The notes under the pieces: model-generated
What the model was told of the DNA's origin: nothing
The model's input: only the letters and a program-made list of their open reading frames with translations
Databases searched by the model: none
In this document: positions 34,774 through 44,341 of the stretch, one piece after another
Position numbering within the stretch: the stretch's first letter is position 1
Layout of the letters: each line of letters begins with the position of its first letter
Translations under genes and position numbers: made by a program
NCBI RefSeq assembly: GCF_013385825.1
Contig: NZ_JACAPG010000011.1
Span: 382,015-446,014 of the forward strand
DNA from: Pseudomonas reactans
GTDB lineage: Bacteria; Pseudomonadota; Gammaproteobacteria; Pseudomonadales; Pseudomonadaceae
Length of the DNA: 64,000 nt
Direction of reading: 5' to 3'

Positions 34774-36882
34774 ATGTCCCAGGCTATTCGCGACAACCTC
34801 AAACGTCTGCTGGCACCCCGGCACCTGGCATTCGTTGGCGGACGCAGCATGGCGCGCGCGCTCAAGCGCTGTGCCGACGGTGGTTTTACCGGGCCGATGT
34901 GGCTGGTCAACCCGCAATATGACAGCCTCGATGGCATCCCCTGTGTGCGCCGCGTGGCTGATCTCCCGTGCGGGCCGGATGCGGTGTTTATCGCCACCAA
35001 CCGTGAATTGACGCTGACCTGCGTGGCTGAACTGGCCGCTATCGGCACCGGTGGCGCGATTTGCTACGCCTCGGGTTTTGCCGAAACCGGTGCCAGCGGC
35101 GCCGCCATGCAGCAGCAGCTCTTAAAGGCGGCGGGCGATATGGCATTGCTCGGCCCCAACTGCTACGGCTTGCTCGACTACCTGCACAGCTCTGCGCTGT
35201 GGCCGGTCGCCCATGGCGGCACGTCGGTGGAGAAGGGCGTGGCGGTGCTCACCCAGAGTGGCAATTTCGCCTACAACCTATCGATGAGCGACCGTTCGCT
35301 GCCGGTGGCCTACATGGCTTCCGTGGGTAATCAGGCGCAACTGGGCGTTGCCGAATTGATGGACGTGCTGCTCGACGAGCCGCGCGTCACCGCCATCGGC
35401 CTGCACCTGGAAGGTTTGAAGAATGTGCCGGGGTTTGCCCGAGCAGCGCACAAGGCGCTGGAGAAAGGTATTCCGATCATCGCGCTGAAAACCGGCGTGT
35501 CGCAGATCGGCGCCGAGCTGGCTTTAAGTCATACCAGTTCGCTGTCTGGTTCTGATGCGCTGTACGACAGCCTGTTTGCGCGCCTGGGCGTGATCCGTGT
35601 GAGCGGGCCGGTGAGTTTTGTCGAAACCCTCAAGGCTGCCGCCTGCGGCAATCTTCCAGCGGGCAAGCGCCTGATTGCACTGGCCTGTTCGGGTGGCGAT
35701 GCGGGGCTGATTGCCGATTATGCCGAACGCAATCATCTGGCCTTGCCCAAAATGGACGAAGAGCAACGTGCTGAACTGGCCCAGGTGCTGCCCAGCTACG
35801 CCAACCTGGTCAACCCGCTGGATTTCACCACCGCTATCTGGGGCGATCGTGATGCCCTGAACACGATGCTCGACACCGCGCTGCGAACCGACGCCGATGC
35901 CGCCATGCTGGTGCTGGATTACCCGGCCGAGTTCACCGGCGAGCGCAAGGAGTGCGACCTGTTGCTGGAGCTGTTCTGCGCCGCGCTCGGTCGCCATGGC
36001 AAGACCGGATTTGTCACCTCGGCGTTTCCCGAACTGTTGCCGGCCCATGCCCGCGAGCGTCTGCATGCTCAGGGGATCGCCGCGCTGCAAGGCGTAGAAG
36101 ATGCACTGGCCGCTTGGGGCCGAATTGCCGATTACCAGGACAACCGTCGCGTGTTGCTGGAGCGGGGGGAGTCGATCCTCGAACCCTTGTGCCCAAAAGC
36201 CCTGGATGACAGCAGCGGGGCTTTGGACGAGTGGGCTTCCAAGCAAGCCCTGCGTGCGTTCGGCTTGACCACACCGGCTGGGGTGCTGAGTACGCCGGGA
36301 AGGGCGGTCAGTGATGCAGAGCTGCTGGGCTATCCCCTGGTCCTCAAGGCGGTCAGCGCACAGTTGCCGCATAAAACCGAGGCCGGTGCCGTGGTGCTGA
36401 ACCTGCAAAACGGCATGGCCCTGACCGCCGCACTGGAGCAGATGCGCGAGAAAATCGCCGCTTATGCGCCCAATGTCGTCTTTAACCAATTGCTGCTGGA
36501 GTCCATGGCCACGCCGCCCTTGGCGGAGCTGATCGTGGGCATCAAGCGCGAAAACGACTTTGGCCTGGCCTTGGTCATCGGCGCCGGCGGGATCCTGGTG
36601 GAACTGCTCAAGGACAGTCGCAGCCTGTTGTTGCCGACCACCGACAGTGCCATCCGCAACGCCTTGCTCAGCCTGCGCAGCGCAGCACTGCTGCAAGGTT
36701 TTCGCGGGCGGGAAGTGGCGGATATGGATGCATTGGTCGCCGCGATCCGTGCCGTGGCGGACTACGCCTGCGCCAACGCCGGGCAGTTGCTGGAGCTGGA
36801 TGTGAACCCACTGTTGGTCAATGCCCAGGGCGCCACGGCGGTCGATGCATTGATCCGTCTAGGAGATGAACATGCACAATAA
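34774..36882 (+). CDS. NDP-forming acyl-CoA synthetase
   Basis: A 702-residue single-chain enzyme of the acetate-CoA ligase (ADP-forming) superfamily: a CoA-binding domain (about 10-130, SQAIRDNLKRLLAPRHLAFV), two succinyl-CoA-ligase-like domains (about 145-460) and an ATP-grasp domain from about 475 (PLVLKAVSAQLPHKTEAGAV). It would activate a carboxylate to its CoA thioester with ATP, giving ADP. The catalytic His region is in LALSHTSSLSGSD. Stop codon overlaps the next gene by 11 bases. It probably makes the CoA substrate for the dehydrogenase and crotonase encoded upstream. Confidence 0.9.
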   Translation: MSQAIRDNLKRLLAPRHLAFVGGRSMARALKRCADGGFTGPMWLVNPQYDSLDGIPCVRRVADLPCGPDAVFIATNRELTLTCVAELAAIGTGGAICYASGFAETGASGAAMQQQLLKAAGDMALLGPNCYGLLDYLHSSALWPVAHGGTSVEKGVAVLTQSGNFAYNLSMSDRSLPVAYMASVGNQAQLGVAELMDVLLDEPRVTAIGLHLEGLKNVPGFARAAHKALEKGIPIIALKTGVSQIGAELALSHTSSLSGSDALYDSLFARLGVIRVSGPVSFVETLKAAACGNLPAGKRLIALACSGGDAGLIADYAERNHLALPKMDEEQRAELAQVLPSYANLVNPLDFTTAIWGDRDALNTMLDTALRTDADAAMLVLDYPAEFTGERKECDLLLELFCAALGRHGKTGFVTSAFPELLPAHARERLHAQGIAALQGVEDALAAWGRIADYQDNRRVLLERGESILEPLCPKALDDSSGALDEWASKQALRAFGLTTPAGVLSTPGRAVSDAELLGYPLVLKAVSAQLPHKTEAGAVVLNLQNGMALTAALEQMREKIAAYAPNVVFNQLLLESMATPPLAELIVGIKRENDFGLALVIGAGGILVELLKDSRSLLLPTTDSAIRNALLSLRSAALLQGFRGREVADMDALVAAIRAVADYACANAGQLLELDVNPLLVNAQGATAVDALIRLGDEHAQ

Positions 36883-38479
36883 CGTGATGACCGGCGGCCA
36901 GGCCCTGGTGCGGTTACTGGCTAACTATGGCGTCGATACGGTGTTCGGCATTCCCGGCGTGCATACCTTGGAGCTGTATCGCGGCCTGCCCGGCAGCGGC
37001 ATTCGTCATGTACTGACGCGGCATGAGCAAGGTGCCGGCTTTATGGCTGACGGCTACGCGCGGGTCAGTGGCAAGCCGGGGGTGTGTTTTGTGATCACCG
37101 GTCCCGGCGTGACCAATGCCGCCACCGCGATTGGCCAGGCGTACGCCGATTCGATTCCGATGCTGGTGATTTCCAGCGTCAACAGCACCGTCAGCCTCGG
37201 CAAGGGTTGGGGCATCCTGCATGAGACCCAGGACCAGCGCGCCATCACGGCGCCGATCACCGCGTTTTCGGCGGTGGCATTGAGTGCTGAGGACTTGCCT
37301 GAACTGGTCGCCCGCGCCTACGCCGTTTTCGACAGCGAACGACCGCGGCCGGTGCATATCTCGGTGCCACTGGACGTGTTGGCCGCGTCGATCCAACGGG
37401 ACTGGAGCAACGAAGTTGTGCGCCGCCCTGGGCGCGGCTTGCCGTCCGCTGAAGCCTTGGATCAAGCTGTGGCCAAGCTCGCGACAGCCAAGCGACCGAT
37501 GATCATTGCCGGTGGCGGTGCGTTGGCGGCGGGCGAGGCTTTGCAGCGGTTGAGCACCCAGTTGGCGGCGCCGTTCTTCACCAGCGTGGCCGGCAAGGGT
37601 TTGCTGCCCATCAACGACCCGCTGAATGCCGGTTCCACCCTGTGCGTCGAACCTGGCTGGCAACTGATCAGCGAGGCGGATGTGGTGCTGGCGGTCGGCA
37701 CGGAAATGGCCGACACCGACTATTGGCGTGAGCGTTTGCCCCTCAACGGTGAGCTGTTGCGGGTGGATATCGATGCGCGCAAATTCAATGATTTCTACCC
37801 CTGTGCCGTGGCACTGAAAGGCGATGCACAGCAGACCGTACTGGCATTGCTCGAACGTCTGCCGACCACAGCGCGCGACGCTGCGGCCGCCGTCTCGACA
37901 GTGAGGGCGTTGTTGCAGGCGGTCGAGTTGGGGCACGGCCCCTTGCAGTCCATCCACCAAGCCATTCTCGACCGTATCGAAGCCGAACTGCCGGCGAACG
38001 CCTTCATCAGCAGCGACATGACCCAACTGGCCTACACCGGCAATTACGCCTACCGCAGCCGTGCGCCGCGCAGCTGGTTGCATCCTACCGGCTACGGCAC
38101 CTTGGGCTACGGCCTGCCCGCAGGTATCGGCGCCAAGTTCGGCGCGCCACAACGGCCGGGCTTGGTGCTGGTGGGCGACGGTGGTTTCCTCTACACCGCC
38201 CAGGAACTGGCCACCGCCGTCGAAGAGCTGGACAGCCCGTTGGTGGTGCTGTTGTGGAACAACGACGCGCTTGGCCAGATTCGCGATGACATGTTGAGCC
38301 TCGATATCGAGCCCATCGGCGTACTGCCGCGCAACCCGGATTTCGCGCTGTTCGGCCAGGCGTTCGGCTGCACCGTGAACCAGCCCCGCACCCTGGATGA
38401 ATTGCAAACGGACCTGCGCAACGCTTTCAAACGCAATGGCGTGACCTTGATCGAGTTGAAACATGCCTGTGCCTGTTGA
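36872..38479 (+). CDS. TPP-dependent decarboxylase, acetolactate-synthase-like (AruI-like)
   Basis: A 535-residue thiamine diphosphate enzyme. The PYR-domain Glu is in RHEQGAGFMADGYARVSGKP and the TPP/Mg motif is GDGGFLYTAQELATAVEEL, ending in LLWNN. The start is ATG 36872, since AGGAG at 36861-36865 is 6 bases away; ATG 36866 lies too close. The sequence type resembles 5-guanidino-2-oxopentanoate decarboxylase (AruI) and related 2-oxo-acid decarboxylases more than acetolactate synthase. No aldehyde dehydrogenase is encoded nearby, so the fate of its product is unclear. Confidence 0.85.
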   Translation: MHNNVMTGGQALVRLLANYGVDTVFGIPGVHTLELYRGLPGSGIRHVLTRHEQGAGFMADGYARVSGKPGVCFVITGPGVTNAATAIGQAYADSIPMLVISSVNSTVSLGKGWGILHETQDQRAITAPITAFSAVALSAEDLPELVARAYAVFDSERPRPVHISVPLDVLAASIQRDWSNEVVRRPGRGLPSAEALDQAVAKLATAKRPMIIAGGGALAAGEALQRLSTQLAAPFFTSVAGKGLLPINDPLNAGSTLCVEPGWQLISEADVVLAVGTEMADTDYWRERLPLNGELLRVDIDARKFNDFYPCAVALKGDAQQTVLALLERLPTTARDAAAAVSTVRALLQAVELGHGPLQSIHQAILDRIEAELPANAFISSDMTQLAYTGNYAYRSRAPRSWLHPTGYGTLGYGLPAGIGAKFGAPQRPGLVLVGDGGFLYTAQELATAVEELDSPLVVLLWNNDALGQIRDDMLSLDIEPIGVLPRNPDFALFGQAFGCTVNQPRTLDELQTDLRNAFKRNGVTLIELKHACAC

Positions 38480-38498
38480 CCTTTAGAGAGACAAGACC

Positions 38499-40085
38499 AT
38501 GAGCGAAAACAACAACAAAATGACTCAAGCGATGCACCGTCGCGACTTCCTCAAACACAGCGCCGTGGCTGGCGCGGTGGCCGCGGCGTTTTCCATGGGC
38601 TTGCCGTTGCAGGCGTTTGCCGCAGACGCCACGCCCAAGCCGGGCGGTGTGCTGCGCCTGGGCCTGGCCGGTGGCAGCACCACCGATTCCCGCGACCCGG
38701 GTTCCTGGGTCGATACCTTCACCTTTGTCGGCTTCTCGGCGGTGTACAACACCCTCACGGAAATCGCGGTAGACGGCAGCGCGATTCCCGAACTGGCCGA
38801 GCGTTTCGAATCCACGCCCGATGCGCGGGTGTGGACCTTTTATTTGCGCCCCGGCGTGACCTTCCACAATGGCAAGAGCCTGACCGCCGAAGACGTGGTG
38901 GCCTCGATCAACCATCATCTGGACGCCAAGTCCACTTCGGCCGCCAAGACCGTGCTGGGCGATGTCGCCAGCGTGAGTGCCAAGGGCAGCGATGCGGTGG
39001 TGTTCGAACTGCATTCAGGCAATGCCGACTTCGCCTACGTCGTCGCCGATTACCACCTGGTGATCATGCCCGCCAAGGACGGCGTGGCTGACTGGCAAGC
39101 CGGTGTGGGCACCAGCGGCTACCGTCTGAAAAGCTTTGAGCCGGGCGTGCGGATGGACCTTGAGCGCAACCCCGACTACTGGAAACCCGGCCGCGCGCAC
39201 TTCGCCAGCGCCGAGTTGCTTGCCATCGCTGACGGCGCCGCGCGGGTCAATGCGTTGGTCACCGGGCAGGTGGATGTGATCAACAAGGTCGACCTGAAAA
39301 CCGTGGCACTGCTCAAGCGCAACCCCGGCCTGGTGATCGAAGAAACCAAGGGCGCGCAGCACTACACCTTCCCGATGCTGTGCGACAGCAATGAATTCAA
39401 GAACAACGACATCCGCATGGCGATGAAGCACGCGATCAACCGTGAGACGCTGTTGGCTTCGGTACTGCACGGCTATGGCCTGGTGGGCAACGACCACCCG
39501 ATCCAGCCCGGCAGTCGCTTTATCAATGCGGCCCTGGAGCAGCGCACCTACGACCCGGACAAGTCGCGCTTCTACCTGCGCAAGGCCGGTGTGGAGTCGC
39601 TCAAGGTGCGCCTGCAGGCTTCCGATGCGGCTTACACCGGTGCGGTGGACGCCTCGGTCTTGTTCAAGGAGCAGGCGCGCCAAGCGGGTATCGACATCGA
39701 TGTGGTGCGTGAACCGGCCGATGGGTTCTTCTCCAACGTCTGGATGAAGCAGCCGTTCACCACCTCGTTCTGGTACAGCAGCCTGACCGCCGACCGCATG
39801 TTCAGCATCGGCTACGCCAAGGGGGCGGCGTGGAATGAAACCCACTGGGACAATGCGCGTTTCAACCAACTGCTCAATGCCGCCCGTGGCGAGATGAACG
39901 CGCCGTTGCGCCAGGAGATGTACAACGAAATGCAGGCCCTGTGCCGGGATGACGGCGGCGCGATTGTGCCGCTGTTTGCCAGCTCCGTGGCGGCGCGCTC
40001 GAACAAGGTCAACCACGGGCCGCTGACCGCACCCTATGGTGAGTTGGACGGGCTGCGGCTGATCGAGCGGTGGTGGCAGGCCTGA
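38499..40085 (+). CDS. Peptide/nickel-type ABC substrate-binding protein with Tat signal
   Basis: A 528-residue DppA/OppA-class binding protein. The N-terminus has a twin-arginine motif (HRRDFLKHSAVAGAVAAAFS), followed by the SBP_bac_5 domain with TFYLRPGVTFHNGKSLTAED and NPDYWKPGRAHF. Tat export is unusual for this class and suggests early folding or a cofactor. It opens the transporter part of the operon; two permeases and a fused ATPase follow. Likely cargo is an oligopeptide, opine-like or amide compound degraded by the upstream enzymes. Confidence 0.9.
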   Translation: MSENNNKMTQAMHRRDFLKHSAVAGAVAAAFSMGLPLQAFAADATPKPGGVLRLGLAGGSTTDSRDPGSWVDTFTFVGFSAVYNTLTEIAVDGSAIPELAERFESTPDARVWTFYLRPGVTFHNGKSLTAEDVVASINHHLDAKSTSAAKTVLGDVASVSAKGSDAVVFELHSGNADFAYVVADYHLVIMPAKDGVADWQAGVGTSGYRLKSFEPGVRMDLERNPDYWKPGRAHFASAELLAIADGAARVNALVTGQVDVINKVDLKTVALLKRNPGLVIEETKGAQHYTFPMLCDSNEFKNNDIRMAMKHAINRETLLASVLHGYGLVGNDHPIQPGSRFINAALEQRTYDPDKSRFYLRKAGVESLKVRLQASDAAYTGAVDASVLFKEQARQAGIDIDVVREPADGFFSNVWMKQPFTTSFWYSSLTADRMFSIGYAKGAAWNETHWDNARFNQLLNAARGEMNAPLRQEMYNEMQALCRDDGGAIVPLFASSVAARSNKVNHGPLTAPYGELDGLRLIERWWQA

Positions 40086-40096
40086 GGAGTGGCATC

Positions 40097-41053
40097 ATGA
40101 ATAGCCTGTTGAAGCTGGTCCTGCAACGCCTGGCCCTGGGTGTGCTGTCGTTGTTCGCCGTGTCGGTAATTATCTTTCTCGCCGTGGGCATGCTGCCGGG
40201 GGATATTGCCCAGGCCATGCTCGGCCAGTCCGCCACGCCGGAAACCGTGGCGGCATTTCGCGCGCAGCTGGGCCTGGATCTGCCGCCGTTCACGCGCTTT
40301 GCTCAATGGCTGCTGCGCCTGCTGCACGGTGACCTGGGTGCGTCGCTGGCCAATCAACGGCCCATCGCCGAGCTGATCGGCGCGCGATTGGGTAACACCC
40401 TGAGCCTGGCTGCATTGGCGGCGTTGGTCTCGGTGCCCACGGCGCTGGTGCTGGGCATGCTGGCGGCGCTGTACCGCAACAGCTGGTTCGATCGGCTGCT
40501 CAATACCTCGGCGTTGAGCGCCGTGTCGTTTCCGGAGTTCTTCGTCGCCTACCTGCTGATCCTGGTGTTCTCGGTGAAGCTGGGCTGGTTCCCCAGCCTG
40601 TCCAACCTGGCGCCGGATGCCACCTTTGGCACGATCCTGGAACGCTCGGTACTGCCGGTGGCGACCCTGAGCCTGGTGGTGATCGCGCAGATGATGCGCA
40701 TGACCCGCGCGTCCCTGATTAACTTGCTCGCCAGCCCCTATATCGAAATGGCTCGTCTGAAGGGCATCCGCCAGTCGAGGATTATCTGGCGGCATGCGCT
40801 GCCCAACGCGCTGGCGCCGATCGTCAACGTGATCGCGCTGAACCTGGCCTATCTGGTGGTGGGGGTGGTGGTCGAAGTGGTGTTTGTCTATCCGGGCCTC
40901 GGCCAGTTGTTGGTGGACTCGGTGTCCAAGCGCGACATCCCGGTGGTGCAGGCATGCAGCCTGATCTTTGCCGCCACTTACATCCTGCTCAATACCGGGG
41001 CGGACGTGCTGTCCATCGCCAGCAACCCACGCCTGATGCATCCCAAGGGGTAG
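40097..41053 (+). CDS. ABC permease, DppB/OppB-type
   Basis: A 318-residue inner-membrane permease with six hydrophobic segments. The N-terminal cytoplasmic helix runs into VSVIIFLAVGMLPGDIAQAM, the periplasmic region is typical of OppB, and the EAA loop is ARLKGIRQSRIIWRHALPNA near residues 217-236. ATG 40097 is chosen because the binding-protein gene ends just upstream at 40085. It precedes the second permease by three bases. Confidence 0.92.
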   Translation: MNSLLKLVLQRLALGVLSLFAVSVIIFLAVGMLPGDIAQAMLGQSATPETVAAFRAQLGLDLPPFTRFAQWLLRLLHGDLGASLANQRPIAELIGARLGNTLSLAALAALVSVPTALVLGMLAALYRNSWFDRLLNTSALSAVSFPEFFVAYLLILVFSVKLGWFPSLSNLAPDATFGTILERSVLPVATLSLVVIAQMMRMTRASLINLLASPYIEMARLKGIRQSRIIWRHALPNALAPIVNVIALNLAYLVVGVVVEVVFVYPGLGQLLVDSVSKRDIPVVQACSLIFAATYILLNTGADVLSIASNPRLMHPKG

Positions 41054-41056
41054 CCC

Positions 41057-41884
41057 ATGAACCTGTTGAGCCAAGTGGCCCGTGCGCCGTTGAGCGCCAA
41101 GTTCGGCCTGCTGATTATTCTGTTGTACATCGCGGTGGCTGTGTTTGCGCCGTTGCTGGCGCCCTATGGCGAAACCCAGGTGGTGGGCGAGGGCTTTGCG
41201 CCCTGGAGCGGCCAGTTCCTGCTGGGTACCGATAACCTGGGGCGCGACATGTTCAGCCGTTTGGTCTACGGCGCGCGCAACACGCTGGGGATTGCCTTCC
41301 TGACGACGATGCTGGCGTTTTTGCTGGGGGGCTTGAGCGGCTTGGTGGCGGCGATCAAGGGCGGTTGGATTGACCAGGGCTTGTCGCGGGTGGTGGATGT
41401 GCTGATGGCGATCCCGCAGCTGATCTTCGCGTTGCTGATTCTGAGCGTCGTGGGCACCAACGCCACGTCGCTGGTGCTGGTGATTGCCTTGCTGGATTCA
41501 ACGCGGGTGTTTCGCTTGTCCCGTGCCGTGGCAATGACCGTGGTGGTGCAGGACTTTGTCGAAGCTGCCCGCCTGCGCGGCGAAGGCTTGTGGTGGCTGG
41601 TCACCCGCGAGGTGTTGCCCAACGCCGCCGCGCCGCTGATTGCCGAATTCGGCCTGCGCTTCTGCTTTGTGTTCCTGTTCATCAGCGCGTTGTCGTTCCT
41701 CGGCCTGGGCATTCAACCGCCCACTGCCGACTGGGGCAGCATGGTGCGCGACAACGCCGTACTGATCACCTTCGGCGACATCAGCCCGTTGCTGCCGGCC
41801 CTGGCGGTGGCGTTGATCACCGTCAGCGTGAATTTTGTCGTCGACTGGATGCTGCATAAATCCAGCGGCCTGAAGGAGTGTTGA
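41057..41884 (+). CDS. ABC permease, DppC/OppC-type
   Basis: A 275-residue permease. The OppC N-terminal helix (FGLLIILLYIAVAVFAPLLA) is followed by the GTDNLGRDMFSRLVYGARNT motif typical of DppC, and the EAA loop is ARLRGEGLWWLVTREVLPNA near residues 172-191. It forms the heterodimeric channel with the upstream permease. It is separated from the ATPase gene by three bases, so the four transporter genes are one transcription unit. Confidence 0.92.
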   Translation: MNLLSQVARAPLSAKFGLLIILLYIAVAVFAPLLAPYGETQVVGEGFAPWSGQFLLGTDNLGRDMFSRLVYGARNTLGIAFLTTMLAFLLGGLSGLVAAIKGGWIDQGLSRVVDVLMAIPQLIFALLILSVVGTNATSLVLVIALLDSTRVFRLSRAVAMTVVVQDFVEAARLRGEGLWWLVTREVLPNAAAPLIAEFGLRFCFVFLFISALSFLGLGIQPPTADWGSMVRDNAVLITFGDISPLLPALAVALITVSVNFVVDWMLHKSSGLKEC

Positions 41885-41887
41885 AGG

Positions 41888-43507
41888 ATGGACAAGCCAT
41901 TGCTGGAAATCCGCAACCTGCAGATCGAAGGGCATTACGAAGACGCCTGGCACCCGCTGATCAAGGGCATCGACCTGACCTTGCAGCGCGGTGAAGTGCT
42001 GGGTTTGATTGGCGAGTCGGGGGCGGGAAAATCCACTCTGGGCCTGGCGGCGATGGGCTATGCGCGGGACGGTTGCCGCATTATTGGCGGCTCGGTGTGT
42101 TTTGACGGCATCCAGTTGCTGCAGGCCAAGCCTGAGGCGCTGCGTAAATTGCGTGGCCTGCGCATTGCCTATGTTGCACAGAGCGCGGCGGCGTCGTTCA
42201 ACCCGGCACATCGCCTGATTGACCAGCACGTCGAAACGGCGGTAATCAACGGCGGTATTGACCGCGCTCAGGCTGAACGCGAAGCGGTCGAGCTGTACCG
42301 CGTACTGCGCCTGCCCAACCCGGAAACCATTGGCCAGCGTTATCCCCATCAAGTCTCCGGTGGGCAGTTGCAGCGGGTCATGACGGCGATGGCCATGGCC
42401 TGTCACCCGGACCTGATCATCTTCGACGAGCCCACCACCGCCCTCGACGTGACCACCCAGATCGAAGTGCTGGCAGCGATCCGCGATGCGGTGAAAACCT
42501 TCGGCAGCGCCGCCCTCTACATCAGCCACGACCTGGCGGTGGTGGCGCAGATGGCCGATCGCATCATGGTGTTGCGCCACGGCAAGCTGGTGGAAGAGGC
42601 GGACACCCGCAGCATGCTCAGCCAGCCGCAGCAGGACTACACAAAATCCCTATGGGCGGTGCGCAGTTTTCGCACCGAACCCAAGGCTTGCCCGACGCAG
42701 GAGCGACCGCTGTTGGAGGTGCGCCAAGTGAGCGCCAGTTACGGTCATCAACCGGTGCTGCATGACGTGTCGATGAAGCTCTATCGCGGCCAGACCCTGG
42801 CGGTGATCGGCGAGTCGGGCAGCGGCAAGAGCTCCACGGCGCGGTTGATTACCGGACTGCTGCCGGCCACGGTGGGGCAGGTGCTGTATGACGGCGAGGC
42901 ATTGCCGGTGGATTTTCGGCGACGAACCAAGGAGCAATTGCGCCGCATCCAGATGATCTACCAGATCCCCGACACCGCGCTGAACCCGCGTCAGCGCATC
43001 GTCGATATCATCGGCCGGCCGCTGACGTTTTACCTGGGCCTGAAGGGCAGGGCGATGCGCGCCCGCGTTGCCGAGTTGCTGGAGATGATCGAACTGGACC
43101 CGGCGGTGTTCATGGAGCGCCAGCCAAGGGAATTGTCCGGCGGCCAGAAGCAGCGCATCTGCATCGCCCGTGCCTTGGCGGCCGACCCGCAACTGATCAT
43201 CTGTGATGAAGTCACATCGGCCCTCGATCAACTGGTGGCCGAGGGCGTGCTGAAGTTGCTCAACCGCCTCCAGCAGCAACTGGGTGTGGCCTATCTGTTT
43301 ATCACCCATGACGTCGCCACCGTGCGCGCCATCGCCGACGAAGTGGTGGTGATGCAGCGGGGCAGGGTGGTGGACCAGGGCAGTCGCAGCGCGATTTTCA
43401 CCCCGCCGTACCAGGACTACACCGGCCTGCTGTTTTCATCGGAGCCCGAGATGGACCCGGATTGGCTCGATCATTTGCTGGCCCAACGGGCGGCGCATAC
43501 CGTTTGA
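41888..43507 (+). CDS. Fused DppD/DppF-type ABC ATPase
   Basis: A 539-residue protein with two ATPase domains in one chain. The first has Walker A GESGAGKST near 44-52, signature VSGGQLQRV and Walker B LIIFDEPTTALD; the second has Walker A GESGSGKSS near 313-321, signature LSGGQKQRI and Walker B LIICDEVTSALD. Fused peptide ATPases are common. In the second Walker B the Glu that follows the Asp is present (DEVTSALD). It energises the import system encoded upstream. Confidence 0.92.
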   Translation: MDKPLLEIRNLQIEGHYEDAWHPLIKGIDLTLQRGEVLGLIGESGAGKSTLGLAAMGYARDGCRIIGGSVCFDGIQLLQAKPEALRKLRGLRIAYVAQSAAASFNPAHRLIDQHVETAVINGGIDRAQAEREAVELYRVLRLPNPETIGQRYPHQVSGGQLQRVMTAMAMACHPDLIIFDEPTTALDVTTQIEVLAAIRDAVKTFGSAALYISHDLAVVAQMADRIMVLRHGKLVEEADTRSMLSQPQQDYTKSLWAVRSFRTEPKACPTQERPLLEVRQVSASYGHQPVLHDVSMKLYRGQTLAVIGESGSGKSSTARLITGLLPATVGQVLYDGEALPVDFRRRTKEQLRRIQMIYQIPDTALNPRQRIVDIIGRPLTFYLGLKGRAMRARVAELLEMIELDPAVFMERQPRELSGGQKQRICIARALAADPQLIICDEVTSALDQLVAEGVLKLLNRLQQQLGVAYLFITHDVATVRAIADEVVVMQRGRVVDQGSRSAIFTPPYQDYTGLLFSSEPEMDPDWLDHLLAQRAAHTV

Positions 43508-43516
43508 GGAGTTTGT

Positions 43517-44218
43517 ATGAAGGTTTTGATTGTTCACGCGCACCCTGAGCCACAGTCATTCACTGCGGCCTTGCGCGATCAGGCGGTGGCCACGCTGGAA
43601 GGCCAGGGGCATGAGGTAAAGGTCAGCGACTTGTACGCCATGCAGTGGAATCCGGTGGCGTCGGCAACGGACTTTTCGACGCGGGAGAATCCCGAGTACC
43701 TGGTGTATGCCCTGGAGCAGCGCCTGGGGGTGAAAAAACAGTCGATCGCCGCGGACATCCAGGGCGAGTTGGACAAGCTGTTGTGGGCAGATCTGCTGAT
43801 CCTCAACTTTCCGATTTTCTGGTTCTCGGCGCCGGCCATGCTCAAGGGGTGGATCGACCGGGTGCTGGTGTCGGGTGTGTGTTACGGCGGCAAGCGCTTT
43901 TACGATCAAGGCGGCCTGGCGGGCAAGCGCGCGATGGTCACGGTGACCCTGGGCGGGCGCGAGCATATGTTCGGTGAGGGCGCGATTCATGGGCCGCTGG
44001 AGGACATGTTGCGGCCGATTCTGCGCGGGACGTTGGCGTATGTGGGGTATGACGTGCTGCCACCGTTTGTGGCGTGGCATGTGCCGTACATCAGCGCCGA
44101 GGCGCGGCGGGATTTCCTGGTGGGGTATGAGCAGCGGCTGCAAGGGCTGGCGGACGAGCAGCCCTTGGTGTTTCCGAAGCTTGAGCAGTTTGATGACTCG
44201 TTGTATCCGCTTCGCTGA
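43517..44218 (+). CDS. NAD(P)H:quinone oxidoreductase-like flavoprotein
   Basis: A 233-residue flavodoxin-fold oxidoreductase of the NQO/MdaB/KefF type. It starts VLIVHAHPEPQSFTAALRDQ and has the FPIFWFSAPAMLKGWIDRVL active-site segment, then VTLGGREHMFGEGAIHG. It would carry out two-electron reduction of quinones or related compounds using FAD and NAD(P)H. ATG 43517 is 9 bases after the ATPase stop and has GAGGAG, so it belongs to the operon. A REPIN follows it. Confidence 0.88.
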   Translation: MKVLIVHAHPEPQSFTAALRDQAVATLEGQGHEVKVSDLYAMQWNPVASATDFSTRENPEYLVYALEQRLGVKKQSIAADIQGELDKLLWADLLILNFPIFWFSAPAMLKGWIDRVLVSGVCYGGKRFYDQGGLAGKRAMVTVTLGGREHMFGEGAIHGPLEDMLRPILRGTLAYVGYDVLPPFVAWHVPYISAEARRDFLVGYEQRLQGLADEQPLVFPKLEQFDDSLYPLR

Positions 44219-44236
44219 GCCCAACAACGTCCAACT

Positions 44237-44323
44237 GTAGGAGCCGGCTTGCCGGCGATAGCGGTGTGTCAGGCAACAAATTTGTAGCTGATGCACCGCT
44301 ATCGCTGGCAAGCCAGCTCCTAC
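44237..44323. repeat. REPIN (two inverted REP elements)
   Basis: GTAGGAGCCGGCTTGCCGGC at 44237-44256 faces its near complement ending CCAGCTCCTAC at 44323, separated by about 40 bases that include GCGGTGTGTC and a GCACCGCTATCGC segment. Same family as 4291-4378. It lies between convergent genes (quinone oxidoreductase and DAHP synthase), where it may mark the end of both transcripts. Confidence 0.87.
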
Positions 44324-44341
44324 AAAGGTCAGCACCAGAGG

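Noticed and set aside
36914..38464. A 516-codon minus frame opposite the TPP decarboxylase
   Set aside because: Shadow of the decarboxylase, with repetitive His/Gln/Arg composition and no start context.
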